From: Microcaldota archaeon
GTDB lineage: Archaea > Micrarchaeota > Micrarchaeia > Micrarchaeales > CABMGC01
Direction: 5' to 3'
DNA: 33,048 nt
Assembly: GCA_021804095.1 (NCBI GenBank)
Contig: JAJZKQ010000007.1
Span: forward strand, 1 to 33,048
Under the pieces are notes generated by a model. That model saw nothing but the letters and a program-made list of their open reading frames with translations. It did not search any database and was not told the origin of the DNA. Shown here in pieces: positions 23,651 through 32,311 of the stretch. The first letter of the stretch is position 1. Each line of letters opens with the position of its first letter. The translations under genes and the position numbers were made by a program.

Positions 23651-25270
23651 ATGGATGCGTTTTCCAACGAATCAACCTACAAAAAATTCCTAGAGCAAGG
23701 CGATGAGCAGAGATTCGATCTTTTGTTTGATGGTGCCTTAGAAAAGGCTAAGAGGGAGATTTTCAATAAACGATTTCCTGCATACATAGGTGGAAAGGAG
23801 ATAATAGCAGAAAAAGAGCTGACCGAATACTCTCCTATAGATGGCATGCTGATAGGCAAATTCCAGTACTGCACAAGGGAAGACGCCGGAAAGGCTGTAG
23901 ACGCCGCTTTAGATGCGTTTTCCGGATGGTCAAAAACCGACTACAGGGAGAGGGCTGCAATAATGCGCAAAGCCGCAGATCTCTTCAGAAATCAAAAATT
24001 CCTGATATCGGCTATAATGAGCGTAGAGAACGGAAAAACAAGATACGAATCTGTAGGGGAAGTTGACGAAGCCATAGACTTTCTGAATTATTACGCATAC
24101 GAACTGGAGAAAAACAAAGGATATGGGATAAGGAAAAAAATAGGCGAGAGCCGAGTCAAGGTATCTGCAGGATTTCAAGGGGCTCCTGGAAACAGTGAGC
24201 AGATATCCAACATTATGAAACCATACGGTGTCTTCGGGGTAATAGCTCCATTTAATTTTCCAATATCCATATCTACCGGGATGAGTTCGGCCGCATTGAT
24301 AACCGGCAATACTGTTGTATTCAAACCGTCATCTACTGACAACATGACAATGCTGACCGGATTATACATATACAAGATATTCGAGGAGGCAGGAGTCCCT
24401 CCTGGCGTTTTCAATTATATCACCGGGCCTGGTTCTGAACTGGGAGACGAGCTTGTATCAAATCCCAAAGTAAAGGGCATAATCTTCACAGGCTCAAAAA
24501 AGACAGGATTCGGAATGATGGCAAAATCCTATAGTTTAGGTTTGCATAAAACATTTATTGTAGAGCTCGGCGGCAAGGATCCGGCCATAGTCTCAAAAAG
24601 TGCAGACCTTGATATTGCAGTTGAAGGCATATCAAGCTCAGCGTTTGGATACTCGGGGCAGAAATGCAGTGCATGCTCCAGGGTATATGTACAGGAGTCA
24701 GTAAAAGAAGAATTCATAAGCAAGCTTTCTGAAAGAACCAGGAACCTGCGCATAGGGAACCCGCTGGTAAAAGAAAATTATGTAGGTCCACTGATAAGCC
24801 AAAAATCACTCATAAAATTCAATGAGGCTGTTGCAGAGGCCGAAGCCCACGGCAGAATAATCTGTGGTGGAAAAATTGCAGGCCCTGGAGCTGAAGGAAT
24901 CTATGTTGAACCCACCATCGTAGAGATCGACCATTCAAACAGGTTATTCCACGAAGAGCTCTTCCTTCCATTCCTTGTGATAGACAGCTATAAGGACTTC
25001 AGCGAGGCAATTGCCAAGGCGAATGACACCGAGTACGGACTGACTGCAGGGCTTTACAGCAAAAACAGGACCGAAATCAACGAATTCCTAAAAAAGATAG
25101 AAGCAGGGGTAGTATATGTAAATAGGAAGATAGGCGCAACTACCGGGGCTATGGTAGGTTCTCAGGTTTTTGTAGGCTGGAAAGGCAGCGGCACAACTGG
25201 AAAGGGAACCGGAGGCAGATTCTATCTGCAGCAATTCCTGCAGGAACAGAGCCAGACAGTTGTAAAGTGA
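23651..25270 (+). CDS. Aldehyde dehydrogenase, probably 1-pyrroline-5-carboxylate dehydrogenase type
   Basis: 539 residues, NAD(P)-dependent. Visible elements are the cofactor site IAPFNFPIS (198-206), FKPSS, the FTGSKKTG loop (279-286), the general base E305 in VELGGKDPAIV and the catalytic Cys339 in SGQKCSACSR. The long N-terminal part (FNKRFPAYIGGKEI, YSPIDGMLIGKF) and the length match delta-1-pyrroline-5-carboxylate (glutamate semialdehyde) dehydrogenases better than shorter ALDHs. The expected product would be glutamate from the proline or arginine route. No proline dehydrogenase is nearby, so the substrate is tentative. The DUF192 gene follows closely. Confidence 0.88.
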   Translation: MDAFSNESTYKKFLEQGDEQRFDLLFDGALEKAKREIFNKRFPAYIGGKEIIAEKELTEYSPIDGMLIGKFQYCTREDAGKAVDAALDAFSGWSKTDYRERAAIMRKAADLFRNQKFLISAIMSVENGKTRYESVGEVDEAIDFLNYYAYELEKNKGYGIRKKIGESRVKVSAGFQGAPGNSEQISNIMKPYGVFGVIAPFNFPISISTGMSSAALITGNTVVFKPSSTDNMTMLTGLYIYKIFEEAGVPPGVFNYITGPGSELGDELVSNPKVKGIIFTGSKKTGFGMMAKSYSLGLHKTFIVELGGKDPAIVSKSADLDIAVEGISSSAFGYSGQKCSACSRVYVQESVKEEFISKLSERTRNLRIGNPLVKENYVGPLISQKSLIKFNEAVAEAEAHGRIICGGKIAGPGAEGIYVEPTIVEIDHSNRLFHEELFLPFLVIDSYKDFSEAIAKANDTEYGLTAGLYSKNRTEINEFLKKIEAGVVYVNRKIGATTGAMVGSQVFVGWKGSGTTGKGTGGRFYLQQFLQEQSQTVVK

Positions 25271-25274
25271 TCCG

Positions 25275-25682
25275 TTGTTCACAAAACTACTTTATCTTAC
25301 AACAAAATTCAAGACAAGAAAGACAAGATGCAACGGCAAGGCCTTCGAGCTCATGGTTGCAGACTCTCCAACAAAAAAAATGCTAGGTCTCATGCACCGA
25401 AAGTCTCTTCCTGAAAATAAAGGAATGCTCTTTCTCTTCAACCGGGCAGGAAGATATGATATATGGATGCTAAACATGAATCTTCCTATAGACATACTAT
25501 GGCTAGATTCCAAATCAAAAGTCATCAAAATAATTGAAAATGCAGAGCCTTGCAGCTCATTCTTCAAATGCATCCCCTACTCCTCCCCACACAATGCGAT
25601 GTACATAATAGAGCTAAATGCCGGAGCGTCAAGAAAAAATTCTATAAGGAAAGGCAGCGTATTCTCATTTCAGAAAGGATAA
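25275..25682 (+). CDS. DUF192 family protein
   Basis: 135 residues as drawn from a TTG at 25275, five bases after the aldehyde dehydrogenase stop. The core from about residue 26 shows the DUF192 pattern: ADSPTKKMLGLMHRKSLPE, GMLFLFNRAGRYDIWMLNMNLPIDILWLD, then a late MYIIELNAGASRKNSIRKG. The usual 'FWM-x-NT' motif appears as IWMLNMN. DUF192 proteins are small beta proteins without firm function; many carry signal peptides, this one does not. There is no good ATG before the core, so the start is uncertain. Confidence 0.82.
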   Translation: MFTKLLYLTTKFKTRKTRCNGKAFELMVADSPTKKMLGLMHRKSLPENKGMLFLFNRAGRYDIWMLNMNLPIDILWLDSKSKVIKIIENAEPCSSFFKCIPYSSPHNAMYIIELNAGASRKNSIRKGSVFSFQKG

Positions 25683-25748
25683 CCCTCCAACGTTTTCCAC
25701 ATAAGAAGGCTTTTAGTGTTTTTGCATATAAACCTATACTGAATATAT

Positions 25749-27260
25749 ATGACAGAGAATTCGGGCGAAAGCCAGAACAATCAACCTGAAATCTTAGGCG
25801 AAAAGATATATGAGCTAGCAAAGCGCAGGGGATTTTTCTATCCCAGCAACGAGATATACGGAGGTCTAACAGGCTTCTATGACTATGGAAGCACAGGCGT
25901 TCTTCTAAAAAGAAACCTGGAGAACCTCTGGCGCATGCACTTCCTGAGATTCAATGACAACTCCTTCGAGCTGGAACCATCACAGATAATGCCCGAACCT
26001 GTATTCATAGCTAGCGGCCATATAAAAAATTTCATAGATCCGAGTGTAAGATGCAAGAAGGAAGGCATATACTACAGGGCAGATCATATAATAAGCGAAG
26101 CCACCGGTGAAAATGCCGAGGGAAAGAAGCCGGAGGAGCTAGAGCGGCTTATAACTGAAAGAAAGATAAGATGCCCAAAATGCGGAGGCGAGCTTGGGGA
26201 GGTCAAAGTCCTCAACATGATGCTTCAGGTAAAACTCGGCGCAGAAGGGGACACTATTGCATACTTAAGACCTGAGACAGCTCAAGGAGTATATGTAAAT
26301 TTCCTGCGCCAGTTCAATATACAGCGCGGGAAGCTTCCAATGGGGCTTGCCATAATCGGCAAGGCCTTCAGAAACGAGATCTCCCCAAGACAGCTACTCA
26401 TACGCCAGAGGGAGTTTACACAGGCAGAGCTCCAGACGTTTATAGATCCAAGCGAGATCGAGAGCGTAGAGAGATGGGATGATATCAAAAATTACCAGCT
26501 GAGGCTTCTGTATTCAGGAAAAGACGAAATCCAGACATTCAGTTGTGAAGATATCGCATCATCTAAAAAGATACCCAAATTCTATGTATACTGCATGGCA
26601 AAGATGCAGCAATTCTTTATCGACATACTGGGATTTCCTCCAGACAAATTCCGCCTGAGGGAACTCTCCCAAGAAGAACGGGCATTCTACAACAGGCTTC
26701 ATTTTGACTCTGAAGTATATCTGGAAAGCCTGGGTGAGTATAAGGAAGTAGGTGGAATACATTACCGAACAGACCATGATCTAAATGGTCATGCCCAAAT
26801 ATCAAAGAAATCCCACGAAATACTTTATAACGGAAGAAGATTTGTACCTCATGTCGTAGAGCTAACTGTAGGGATAGACCGGGTTTTCTATTCTATAATG
26901 GAATTATTTTATAATCCAAAATCCGTGAAACGGGAATGGGAATGGATGGCATTTCCAAGAAGGCTCTCCCCATTTCAGTTTGCGGTATATCCTCTGGTAA
27001 ACAAAGACGGGATTCCCGAATCAGCTATCAAGGTGGCTGAAAAACTAAAGAAAAGATACGAAGCCTTCTATGACTATTCAGGAAGCATAGGAAAGAGATA
27101 TGCAAGAGCTGACGAGATAGGCATACCTTTTTCTATAACAATAGACTACCAAACACTTGAAGACAATACCGTTACAATAAGGGATAGGGATACCACGCTG
27201 CAGTCACGTGTAAGAATAGAGGAGCTTGAAGCCGAAGCGGGCAGGCTTCTAGGCTTCTGA
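25749..27260 (+). CDS. glyS: Glycyl-tRNA synthetase (class II, archaeal/eukaryotic type)
   Basis: 503 residues; charges tRNA-Gly. The N-terminal LAKRRGFFYPSNEIYGGLTGFYDYG is the signature start of alpha2-type GlyRS. Then come motif 1 with LEPSQIMPEPVFIASGH, a CPKCGGE knuckle near 140, LRPETAQGVYVNF near 177, motif 2 FRNEISPRQLLIRQREFTQAE near 208, and motif 3 with VVELTVGIDRVFYSI near 370. The C-terminal anticodon-binding domain (about 395-500) starts FQFAVYPLVNKDGI. Motif 3 has 'ELT' where most GlyRS have 'EPS', a minor oddity. Upstream TATA-like CATATAAACC suggests its own promoter. Confidence 0.96.
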   Translation: MTENSGESQNNQPEILGEKIYELAKRRGFFYPSNEIYGGLTGFYDYGSTGVLLKRNLENLWRMHFLRFNDNSFELEPSQIMPEPVFIASGHIKNFIDPSVRCKKEGIYYRADHIISEATGENAEGKKPEELERLITERKIRCPKCGGELGEVKVLNMMLQVKLGAEGDTIAYLRPETAQGVYVNFLRQFNIQRGKLPMGLAIIGKAFRNEISPRQLLIRQREFTQAELQTFIDPSEIESVERWDDIKNYQLRLLYSGKDEIQTFSCEDIASSKKIPKFYVYCMAKMQQFFIDILGFPPDKFRLRELSQEERAFYNRLHFDSEVYLESLGEYKEVGGIHYRTDHDLNGHAQISKKSHEILYNGRRFVPHVVELTVGIDRVFYSIMELFYNPKSVKREWEWMAFPRRLSPFQFAVYPLVNKDGIPESAIKVAEKLKKRYEAFYDYSGSIGKRYARADEIGIPFSITIDYQTLEDNTVTIRDRDTTLQSRVRIEELEAEAGRLLGF

Positions 27261-27502
27261 ATGACAACCCTGATACTGATTGTCGTATTTTTATTATAAC
27301 TTGTTACCTGTACACTTCAAGATGAAGCCTGAAACATTTCTAACAATCAGCTATCAAAAAATTTCATAATTCTGCCCACTAACCAACCAATTCTGCCGGT
27401 TTTATAAAATCAGTCCCCATCAATCAAACGCGCCTGAATATAAACTCAAATTCCTAAGCCTGTTTATCTCACGCGGACCTGTTACCTAACCGGAGGCGAA
27501 AT

Positions 27503-27512
27503 GATTTAAATA
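27503..27512 (+). promoter_or_regulatory. TATA-like box of S16 protease gene
   Basis: GATTTAAATA is about 25 bases before ATG 27533, fitting a leaderless transcript. The preceding 27261-27500 holds no supportable gene; T-rich GTCGTATTTTTATTATAAC just after the GlyRS gene is a likely terminator. Confidence 0.5.
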
Positions 27513-27532
27513 TTAACTCCTTAAGGCTAATC

Positions 27533-29404
27533 ATGAGGACACTTCTAAAATACTCTGCGTTTTTGATGATTGCCGCATTCTTTTTAGGCACTGTGAGTGG
27601 ATACACTACACAGATACATGCTCCTGCTGTTCTTCTAAGCGAGAACCAGGGAGTGCTCACTGTAATACAGCTTAATCTGACTCAGGGCAATGGCAATGTG
27701 TCAATAAGCGGCCCATCAAAGGTCGGGAATTCAACTCTTCAGTCAGCTATTACGGCAGCAAACTACGCCTCAAAATATCTAGGAGTGAACGAATCCAACT
27801 ACAATTTCTCGTATACAATAGAGGACAATGGCTCAGATGTCTCAGGCCCTAGCGGTGGTCTTGCATTAACCCTCCTCGCAATCTCCGCCCTGGAGCATAC
27901 ACAACTTCGCGGAAATTTCACGGTTACCGGAACCATCTCTCCTTCCGGCCTGGTAGGACAGGTAGGCGGAGTATATGACAAACTTAACGCGGCAAAGAGA
28001 TACGGAATGAGATTCGCACTGATTCCTTCAGCCTCGCAGCAGAGCATAGAATATCTCATCTACTACATAGCGCAGCAGGAATTCAGGATTCCCGTGGTAG
28101 AGGTATCAAACGCATCGCAGGCACTTCCTTATGCTACAGATAAATATACTCCAAAGATAACTCCGCTAGCACTTAATTTCTCAAGCGACTACAAGCTCAA
28201 AGGTCTGCCCATGGCTCCTGTAAACTGCAGCGATTGCAACATGAGCTATTTCAGGCAGCTCATCAACTTCACATTCGGAATGCTCTCTAATTCCACAAAC
28301 CTGATATCCGGAAACCTGAGTGTTGTAAAACCCCAGATCGACTCACAGCTCAGAATCTATGAAAACATATCCGGAAAAGGATATCTATATCAGGGAGCAG
28401 ATCTCGCGTTCCTGCAATATCCTACTGTGTTCACTCTGATGAACTCTGGCAATTACAGCGTTCAAGGCGCAAATAATATCTTCAATAATGTATATTCGTA
28501 CTGTTCTTCATTGACGCCTCCAAATATGACCACTGCCAATTACGAATATGTAGTCGGAGGGCAATTAAGGCAGGAATGGGCAATGCAAAATCTGGCAGAG
28601 ATACATTCATTTATAAACGCATCAAACACAACAGACGATGTTATCTTTGGCCTAAACAATATAGCTCCATCATATGCATGGTGCAGAAGCACTTCTGAGA
28701 TGTATCACATAGCAGGAGAGATAGGAGGAACTCCAATGGGCTACTCTTCAAAACTCAAATCGGAAGCACTGGCAGCGATAGACAGGGCAAACGCTTCAGG
28801 CACAGCTGTACCTTTATATCTTCTTGCAGCAGAATCCGCATATAACTCAAGCCAATATCCTGCAGCCATTTTTGGTGCGGACTATTCTGTCTCTTTCAGC
28901 GCAAATGTAAATCCTTCAATAAACAACACCGAATTGTTGTCCATGATAAATGCAAACGCTGCAAATTCGACATATGGCATATGGTCATCAGAATTTGCCA
29001 ATTCTGCGATGTTTGCAGCATACCAGGCAAACCTCACGGGAGGCAACGAAACATATAATCTTACAAGCGCATATGTAACATCGGAGCTTGCTGCGAATCT
29101 TGCAAATGCAGAAGAGGAGACAGCATCTGGCCTTGTTCCTATAAATGAAAGCATTGCAAACGTGCTCACCCAAAACACGCAGACTGCAACCACACAACCT
29201 GAAAACAGCACAGCCATAACCTCTATAGAATACCAACTCAATCAGATCTATTCCGTGCTTCTGATATTGGTTATCATAGTCGCAATACTCGCCCTGATAC
29301 TCTTCTTCATATTGATAAGGCTATTCAGGCTTGGAAATGAGAATATTCGGAACACTGCCAGAAATACCAACTCCAGGGCCGCAAGCCAGAAAAGGAAGGT
29401 GTAA
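27533..29404 (+). CDS. Extracytoplasmic Lon-like (S16) serine protease, COG1750-like
   Basis: 623 residues. A signal peptide or anchor (about 4-23, LKYSAFLMIAAFFLGTVSG) is followed by a Lon-type proteolytic domain (about 25-200). The Ser-Lys dyad is visible: Ser107 in DVSGPSGGLALTLL and Lys150 in GLVGQVGGVYDKLNAAKRYGM. No ATPase domain is present. A long Asn/Ser-rich helical region with many N-x-S/T sites follows, then one membrane helix (about 578-602) and a basic cytosolic tail ending SQKRKV. The protein is therefore a membrane-bound, outward-facing protease, like the archaeal family COG1750. It likely processes surface proteins. The HIT gene starts three bases after its stop. Confidence 0.87.
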   Translation: MRTLLKYSAFLMIAAFFLGTVSGYTTQIHAPAVLLSENQGVLTVIQLNLTQGNGNVSISGPSKVGNSTLQSAITAANYASKYLGVNESNYNFSYTIEDNGSDVSGPSGGLALTLLAISALEHTQLRGNFTVTGTISPSGLVGQVGGVYDKLNAAKRYGMRFALIPSASQQSIEYLIYYIAQQEFRIPVVEVSNASQALPYATDKYTPKITPLALNFSSDYKLKGLPMAPVNCSDCNMSYFRQLINFTFGMLSNSTNLISGNLSVVKPQIDSQLRIYENISGKGYLYQGADLAFLQYPTVFTLMNSGNYSVQGANNIFNNVYSYCSSLTPPNMTTANYEYVVGGQLRQEWAMQNLAEIHSFINASNTTDDVIFGLNNIAPSYAWCRSTSEMYHIAGEIGGTPMGYSSKLKSEALAAIDRANASGTAVPLYLLAAESAYNSSQYPAAIFGADYSVSFSANVNPSINNTELLSMINANAANSTYGIWSSEFANSAMFAAYQANLTGGNETYNLTSAYVTSELAANLANAEEETASGLVPINESIANVLTQNTQTATTQPENSTAITSIEYQLNQIYSVLLILVIIVAILALILFFILIRLFRLGNENIRNTARNTNSRAASQKRKV

Positions 29405-29407
29405 TCA

Positions 29408-29860
29408 ATGGAAGCCAAAAAAGGCACCGATGTCTTCTGCAGCGAATCGATAAACAAAGGAATATTCTTCAGGACAGAGCATACCATGGCTTTATGCGAC
29501 ATAGCCCCTGTAGTCTATGGCCATTCTCTCATAATACCAAGAAGACATGTACTTGACTTTTCGGAGCTGAGCGAAGAAGAAGTGTTGGACATGCAATCTG
29601 TGATAAAGAAGGTCAAGCCAGTGATTCTGAAATTATATGGGGACAGCTCGAATTCTTATGATCTCACCGCACAGATAGGGGAGTATTCGGGAATGAGCGT
29701 AAGGCACCTCCATTTCCATATAATACCACGCAGGAAAAACGACGAATATCAAGAAGGCAAGAGTGTCTTCGATGCCATAGAACATGTAAAGCGCCTCGAT
29801 AATGACGAGTATCTGAAGAGAGTGGCTATCCTAAGAAAAGAACTAGATTGGCGCGAGTAA
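29408..29860 (+). CDS. HIT family nucleotide hydrolase/transferase
   Basis: 150 residues. The histidine triad HLHFHIIPRR gives H100, H102 and H104. The N-terminal half (FFRTEHTMALCDIAPVVYGHSLIIPRRHVLDFSELSEEE) has the usual HIT strand with the nucleotide-ribose contacts. Relatives hydrolyse dinucleoside polyphosphates or AMP-lysine/AMP-NH2 adducts. It follows the S16 protease by three bases, so they probably share a transcript. Its last 18 bases overlap the end of the convergent UbiA gene. Confidence 0.94.
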   Translation: MEAKKGTDVFCSESINKGIFFRTEHTMALCDIAPVVYGHSLIIPRRHVLDFSELSEEEVLDMQSVIKKVKPVILKLYGDSSNSYDLTAQIGEYSGMSVRHLHFHIIPRRKNDEYQEGKSVFDAIEHVKRLDNDEYLKRVAILRKELDWRE

Positions 29861-30691
29861 TATGGCAATAAGGGCAAGCCCCATGGCTACCAGTGAAAGA
29901 TTCCTTGCAAGATCATAAAACCTCCTATCCGACTTCACTAAAAATCCTATTCCTGTGTAAGCAAGCATTATGTCCGTTATGGTTATGGGCAGCGCATATA
30001 CCAGATTCATCTTGAATGGAGCAACCCTAAAGAAAATGTAGGCACTTATGGCAATTGCAATTATGTATAGCAGAAGCGCAATGGCAGCACTTGCCATGGT
30101 CCCTATTATTCCAGGAAGCGATCTTATCTTCCTTGCCTTTGAATCTCCTTCAATGTCTCTTATGGTGCCATGGATCTCCCTTGCCAGCCCGCTGAGAAAG
30201 ATCATGCAGAATATTAGGATTATTCCATTGCCCAGCTCGCTGCTTACCACATAGCTGCCGTATATGAAAGGTATTGCCATTGAGAATGCGATATACGAAT
30301 TTCCTACGAATGCTATCTCTTTAAGTTTATAGCTGTAGAGAAGGGCAAGAATGCCGAAAACCAGCGCTATCACGAAAACTTCCCAGTTTATGAGTGCGCT
30401 GGCAACCAAACCGATCAGCATGCTCAGTATTGTTATATAGACAGCATCGGAAGGCTTCATATCTCCTGTCACAAGCGGCCTCTTTCTGTTGTTCATCCTG
30501 TCTACTTCGAGGTCAAAATAATCGTTTACTGCAAATGACGACATGCTTATGAATACCGGGGAGACAATGCTCAAGATCAGAATCCAGGCTCCAGGCAGCC
30601 TTCCCGCTATCATCTCCGCAGCAAGCACGGCTATCACAAGCATGGCACTATGCTCCATGCGCGTAAGCCTAAGCAGAGCCATCAATCTCAT
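29843..30691 (-). CDS. UbiA family prenyltransferase (DGGGP synthase-like)
   Basis: 282 residues from ATG 30691, with about eight or nine membrane helices. The first Asp-rich motif is NDYFDLEVDRMNNRKRPL (56-73) and the second is REIHGTIRDIEGDSKARK (about 175-190), the two Mg-prenyl-diphosphate sites of UbiA enzymes. The pattern fits archaeal digeranylgeranylglyceryl phosphate synthase, which adds the second isoprenoid chain in membrane lipid synthesis. The frame continues upstream for 55 codons to a TTG at 30856, but family N-termini resemble MRLMALLRLTRMEHSA, and ATTTAATA about 30 bases upstream could be the TATA box. DGGGP synthase rather than another UbiA type is likely but not certain. 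Confidence 0.83.
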   Translation of the reverse strand: MRLMALLRLTRMEHSAMLVIAVLAAEMIAGRLPGAWILILSIVSPVFISMSSFAVNDYFDLEVDRMNNRKRPLVTGDMKPSDAVYITILSMLIGLVASALINWEVFVIALVFGILALLYSYKLKEIAFVGNSYIAFSMAIPFIYGSYVVSSELGNGIILIFCMIFLSGLAREIHGTIRDIEGDSKARKIRSLPGIIGTMASAAIALLLYIIAIAISAYIFFRVAPFKMNLVYALPITITDIMLAYTGIGFLVKSDRRFYDLARNLSLVAMGLALIAILLAPI

Positions 30692-30875
30692 GATAGAGCT
30701 TTGTATCCCAATTATTAAATTCTTTGGCAAATTCAACCTATGTCCTCCCAACTTCCCATTATCCCTAGCGCAAGGCAGCATAACCACAGTTTCTCCAGAC
30801 TTGAAATACAGCCAAGCATCTTTGCAAGCCAAGCGTGCTGTTGCGTCTATATGCAATACCTCCTAAATACCAAAG

Positions 30876-30884
30876 CTTAAAAAG
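30876..30884 (+). promoter_or_regulatory. TATA-like box of SRP RNA
   Basis: CTTAAAAAG lies about 25-30 bases before the 5' pairing strand of the SRP RNA at 30907. On the minus strand it reads CTTTTTAAG and could also serve the leftward frame. Confidence 0.45.
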
Positions 30885-30906
30885 TCTAACACGCCAAAGT
30901 ATAATC

Positions 30907-31202
30907 GCAGCAGTAAGACGGGAAGCTAGGGGTTTCCCACACCGCAAATCCCCTTCAGGCGGGTCTCAAGCCGACAGAGTATTATATGCAGTACATGGGA
31001 ACCTTGCTGAAGCGTCGAAGTCTTGCCTTTGGTGGTGGTTCTACATGTGAAACGGGCCAGGCCGGAAGGAGCAACCCTAAGTATATTGCCCATTGGCTTA
31101 CAAGGCCAAAGGCGTACAAAGCGCCATGCTCTGAAGATACAGGGCGGAGTGGATGCGGGTCAAACCCATGTGCCCTTATGGTGCAATGTCGGCCTCTGCT
31201 GC
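30907..31202 (+). ncRNA. ffs: SRP (7S) RNA
   Basis: The SRP54-binding helix 8 segment at 31054-31080 reads GGGCCAGGCCGGAAGGAGCA, then ACCCTAAG, the near-universal 'GG(U/C)CAGG(Y)CCGGAAGG(A)AGCA' core. The 5' end has an Alu-domain-like stretch (30925-30962, CTAGGGGTTTCCCACACCGC and the following pairing bases). The two ends close as helix 1: GCAGCAG at 30907-30913 pairs with CTGCTGC at 31196-31202. Length near 296 bases is right for an archaeal SRP RNA, the scaffold for SRP19 and SRP54 in targeting membrane proteins. tRNA-Ser begins only 8 bases later. Confidence 0.92.
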
Positions 31203-31210
31203 AAGAACCT

Positions 31211-31295
31211 GCCGGGTTCGCCTAGTGGTAGGGCGGCAGCCTGCTAAGCTGTTTGGCTGATTTAGCCTTCGCGAGTTCGATTCTCGCACCCGGCG
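31211..31295 (+). tRNA. tRNA-Ser (GCT anticodon)
   Basis: Acceptor GCCGGGT (31211-31217) pairs perfectly with ACCCGGC (31288-31294); discriminator G. Anticodon stem GCAGC/GCTGT with loop CTGCTAA gives GCT. The long variable arm GGCT-gattt-AGCC marks a class II tRNA. T-arm is GCGAG-TTCGATT-CTCGC. CCA is not encoded. It is probably co-transcribed with the SRP RNA just upstream. Confidence 0.96.
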
Positions 31296-31366
31296 TATTT
31301 AGAATAAAGAGACAAGAATACCAATAACTAAGTGTATAAGTCAAAACGGCAACACACAAAAGCAGC

Positions 31367-31377
31367 CTTATATAATC
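31367..31377 (+). promoter_or_regulatory. TATA-like box of tRNA-Cys
   Basis: CTTATATAATC is the only TATA-like box between the two tRNAs, about 35 bases before tRNA-Cys, so tRNA-Cys probably has its own promoter. Confidence 0.5.
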
Positions 31378-31407
31378 TACTGCATGTAATCTTGGATTTA
31401 TAGGCAT

Positions 31408-31478
31408 GCCAGGATGGCAGATCGGCTATGCGTCCGCCTGCAGAGCGGAGTAGGGGGGTTCAACTCCCTCTCCTGGCT
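31408..31478 (+). tRNA. tRNA-Cys (GCA anticodon)
   Basis: Acceptor GCCAGGA (31408-31414) pairs perfectly with TCCTGGC (31471-31477), with the T discriminator typical of tRNA-Cys. Anticodon stem TCCGC/GCGGA with loop CTGCAGA gives GCA. T-arm is GGGGG-TTCAACT-CCCTC with one G-T pair. No encoded CCA, no intron. Confidence 0.95.
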
Positions 31479-31686
31479 TAATATGAATGGTCAAAAACCC
31501 TTCAACAATTTTTTCTGCCGCAAAATCCACAAACTCCCCAATCTGCACTCACATACAAATATGACCTGCCAAAAATCGGAGAGGCATCTGATTTCTTTTT
31601 ATTTTCTTGTGTAAACTATACTGGATATATAATTTTATAATTCGGTTTAGGAATAGATTTAAATAATAATACAATAATGGATATGT

Positions 31687-32295
31687 ATGGATTTGTTCTC
31701 AAAAGCAGTTATTTCTGCATTGGTTCTTATAGTAGTGATGTTCTCAATATACCAAATAGAAAGTTCAAGCAGGCCTGTATCACAAGTAAGCGCCCAGCAG
31801 GCAGATTCTCTTGTATTGCATTATCTTGAGAATACAGTACCAAATTCTACAATAAATATAACCAACACCACCCCTTCCCAATATCCGGGAAGCTGGCATA
31901 TAACAACCTCTGTCATAACTAACTCAACTTCACCATGTCCTTCCTATCTCATATACTCATTCGATTACCCGAAATACGGCTTTGTATTCAGGGTAGATAA
32001 TACATACACGAGCAGATGCCAGATATACGGTACCAGATCGGGAAACACCCTAGTGGGCTCATATCCGGTCGCAATAACTCTCTCTTACCTGGACAACATC
32101 TCCCCGGTAATATCATTTATATCAAAATACGGATTTTCAAACGTAAAAGTAAATGCCGTGTATTATAATTCCACTACCTATGTTGGGAAAAAATACTCCA
32201 ACGTATGGATGATCAATTATACTTATTACAATGCTCCAAACAACGTAACTGTTCTGCTTTCCCAGATAAACGGAACGGTTTTATACCCTAAATAG
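31687..32295 (+). CDS. Membrane-anchored external protein, unknown
   Basis: 202 residues, not recognised. An N-terminal hydrophobic helix (about 5-23, ISALVLIVVMFSIYQI) anchors it. The rest looks external: many N-x-S/T sites (VPNSTINITNTTPS, VITNSTS, NNVTV, INGTV), Tyr-rich beta-strand patterns, and only two cysteines (about 83 and 110) that could form a disulfide. The last part, SNVWMINYTYYN then NVTVLLSQINGTVL, has the feel of a PepSY- or pilin-like beta fold, but no family is claimed. GATTTAAATAA about 25 bases before the ATG suggests a leaderless transcript. The gene ends 17 bases from the convergent GNAT gene. Confidence 0.68.
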   Translation: MDLFSKAVISALVLIVVMFSIYQIESSSRPVSQVSAQQADSLVLHYLENTVPNSTINITNTTPSQYPGSWHITTSVITNSTSPCPSYLIYSFDYPKYGFVFRVDNTYTSRCQIYGTRSGNTLVGSYPVAITLSYLDNISPVISFISKYGFSNVKVNAVYYNSTTYVGKKYSNVWMINYTYYNAPNNVTVLLSQINGTVLYPK

Positions 32296-32311
32296 ACGCC
32301 ATCTCTATTCT

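Noticed and set aside
27261-27532. Possible hidden gene or RNA after GlyRS
   Set aside because: Only short frames, an 8-base partial repeat (TGTTACCT) and T-rich or TATA-like sequence were found, which are explained by a terminator and the next promoter.
30986-31247. Two 74-79 residue plus-strand frames
   Set aside because: They lie across the SRP RNA and the tRNA-Ser start and have no protein-like features.
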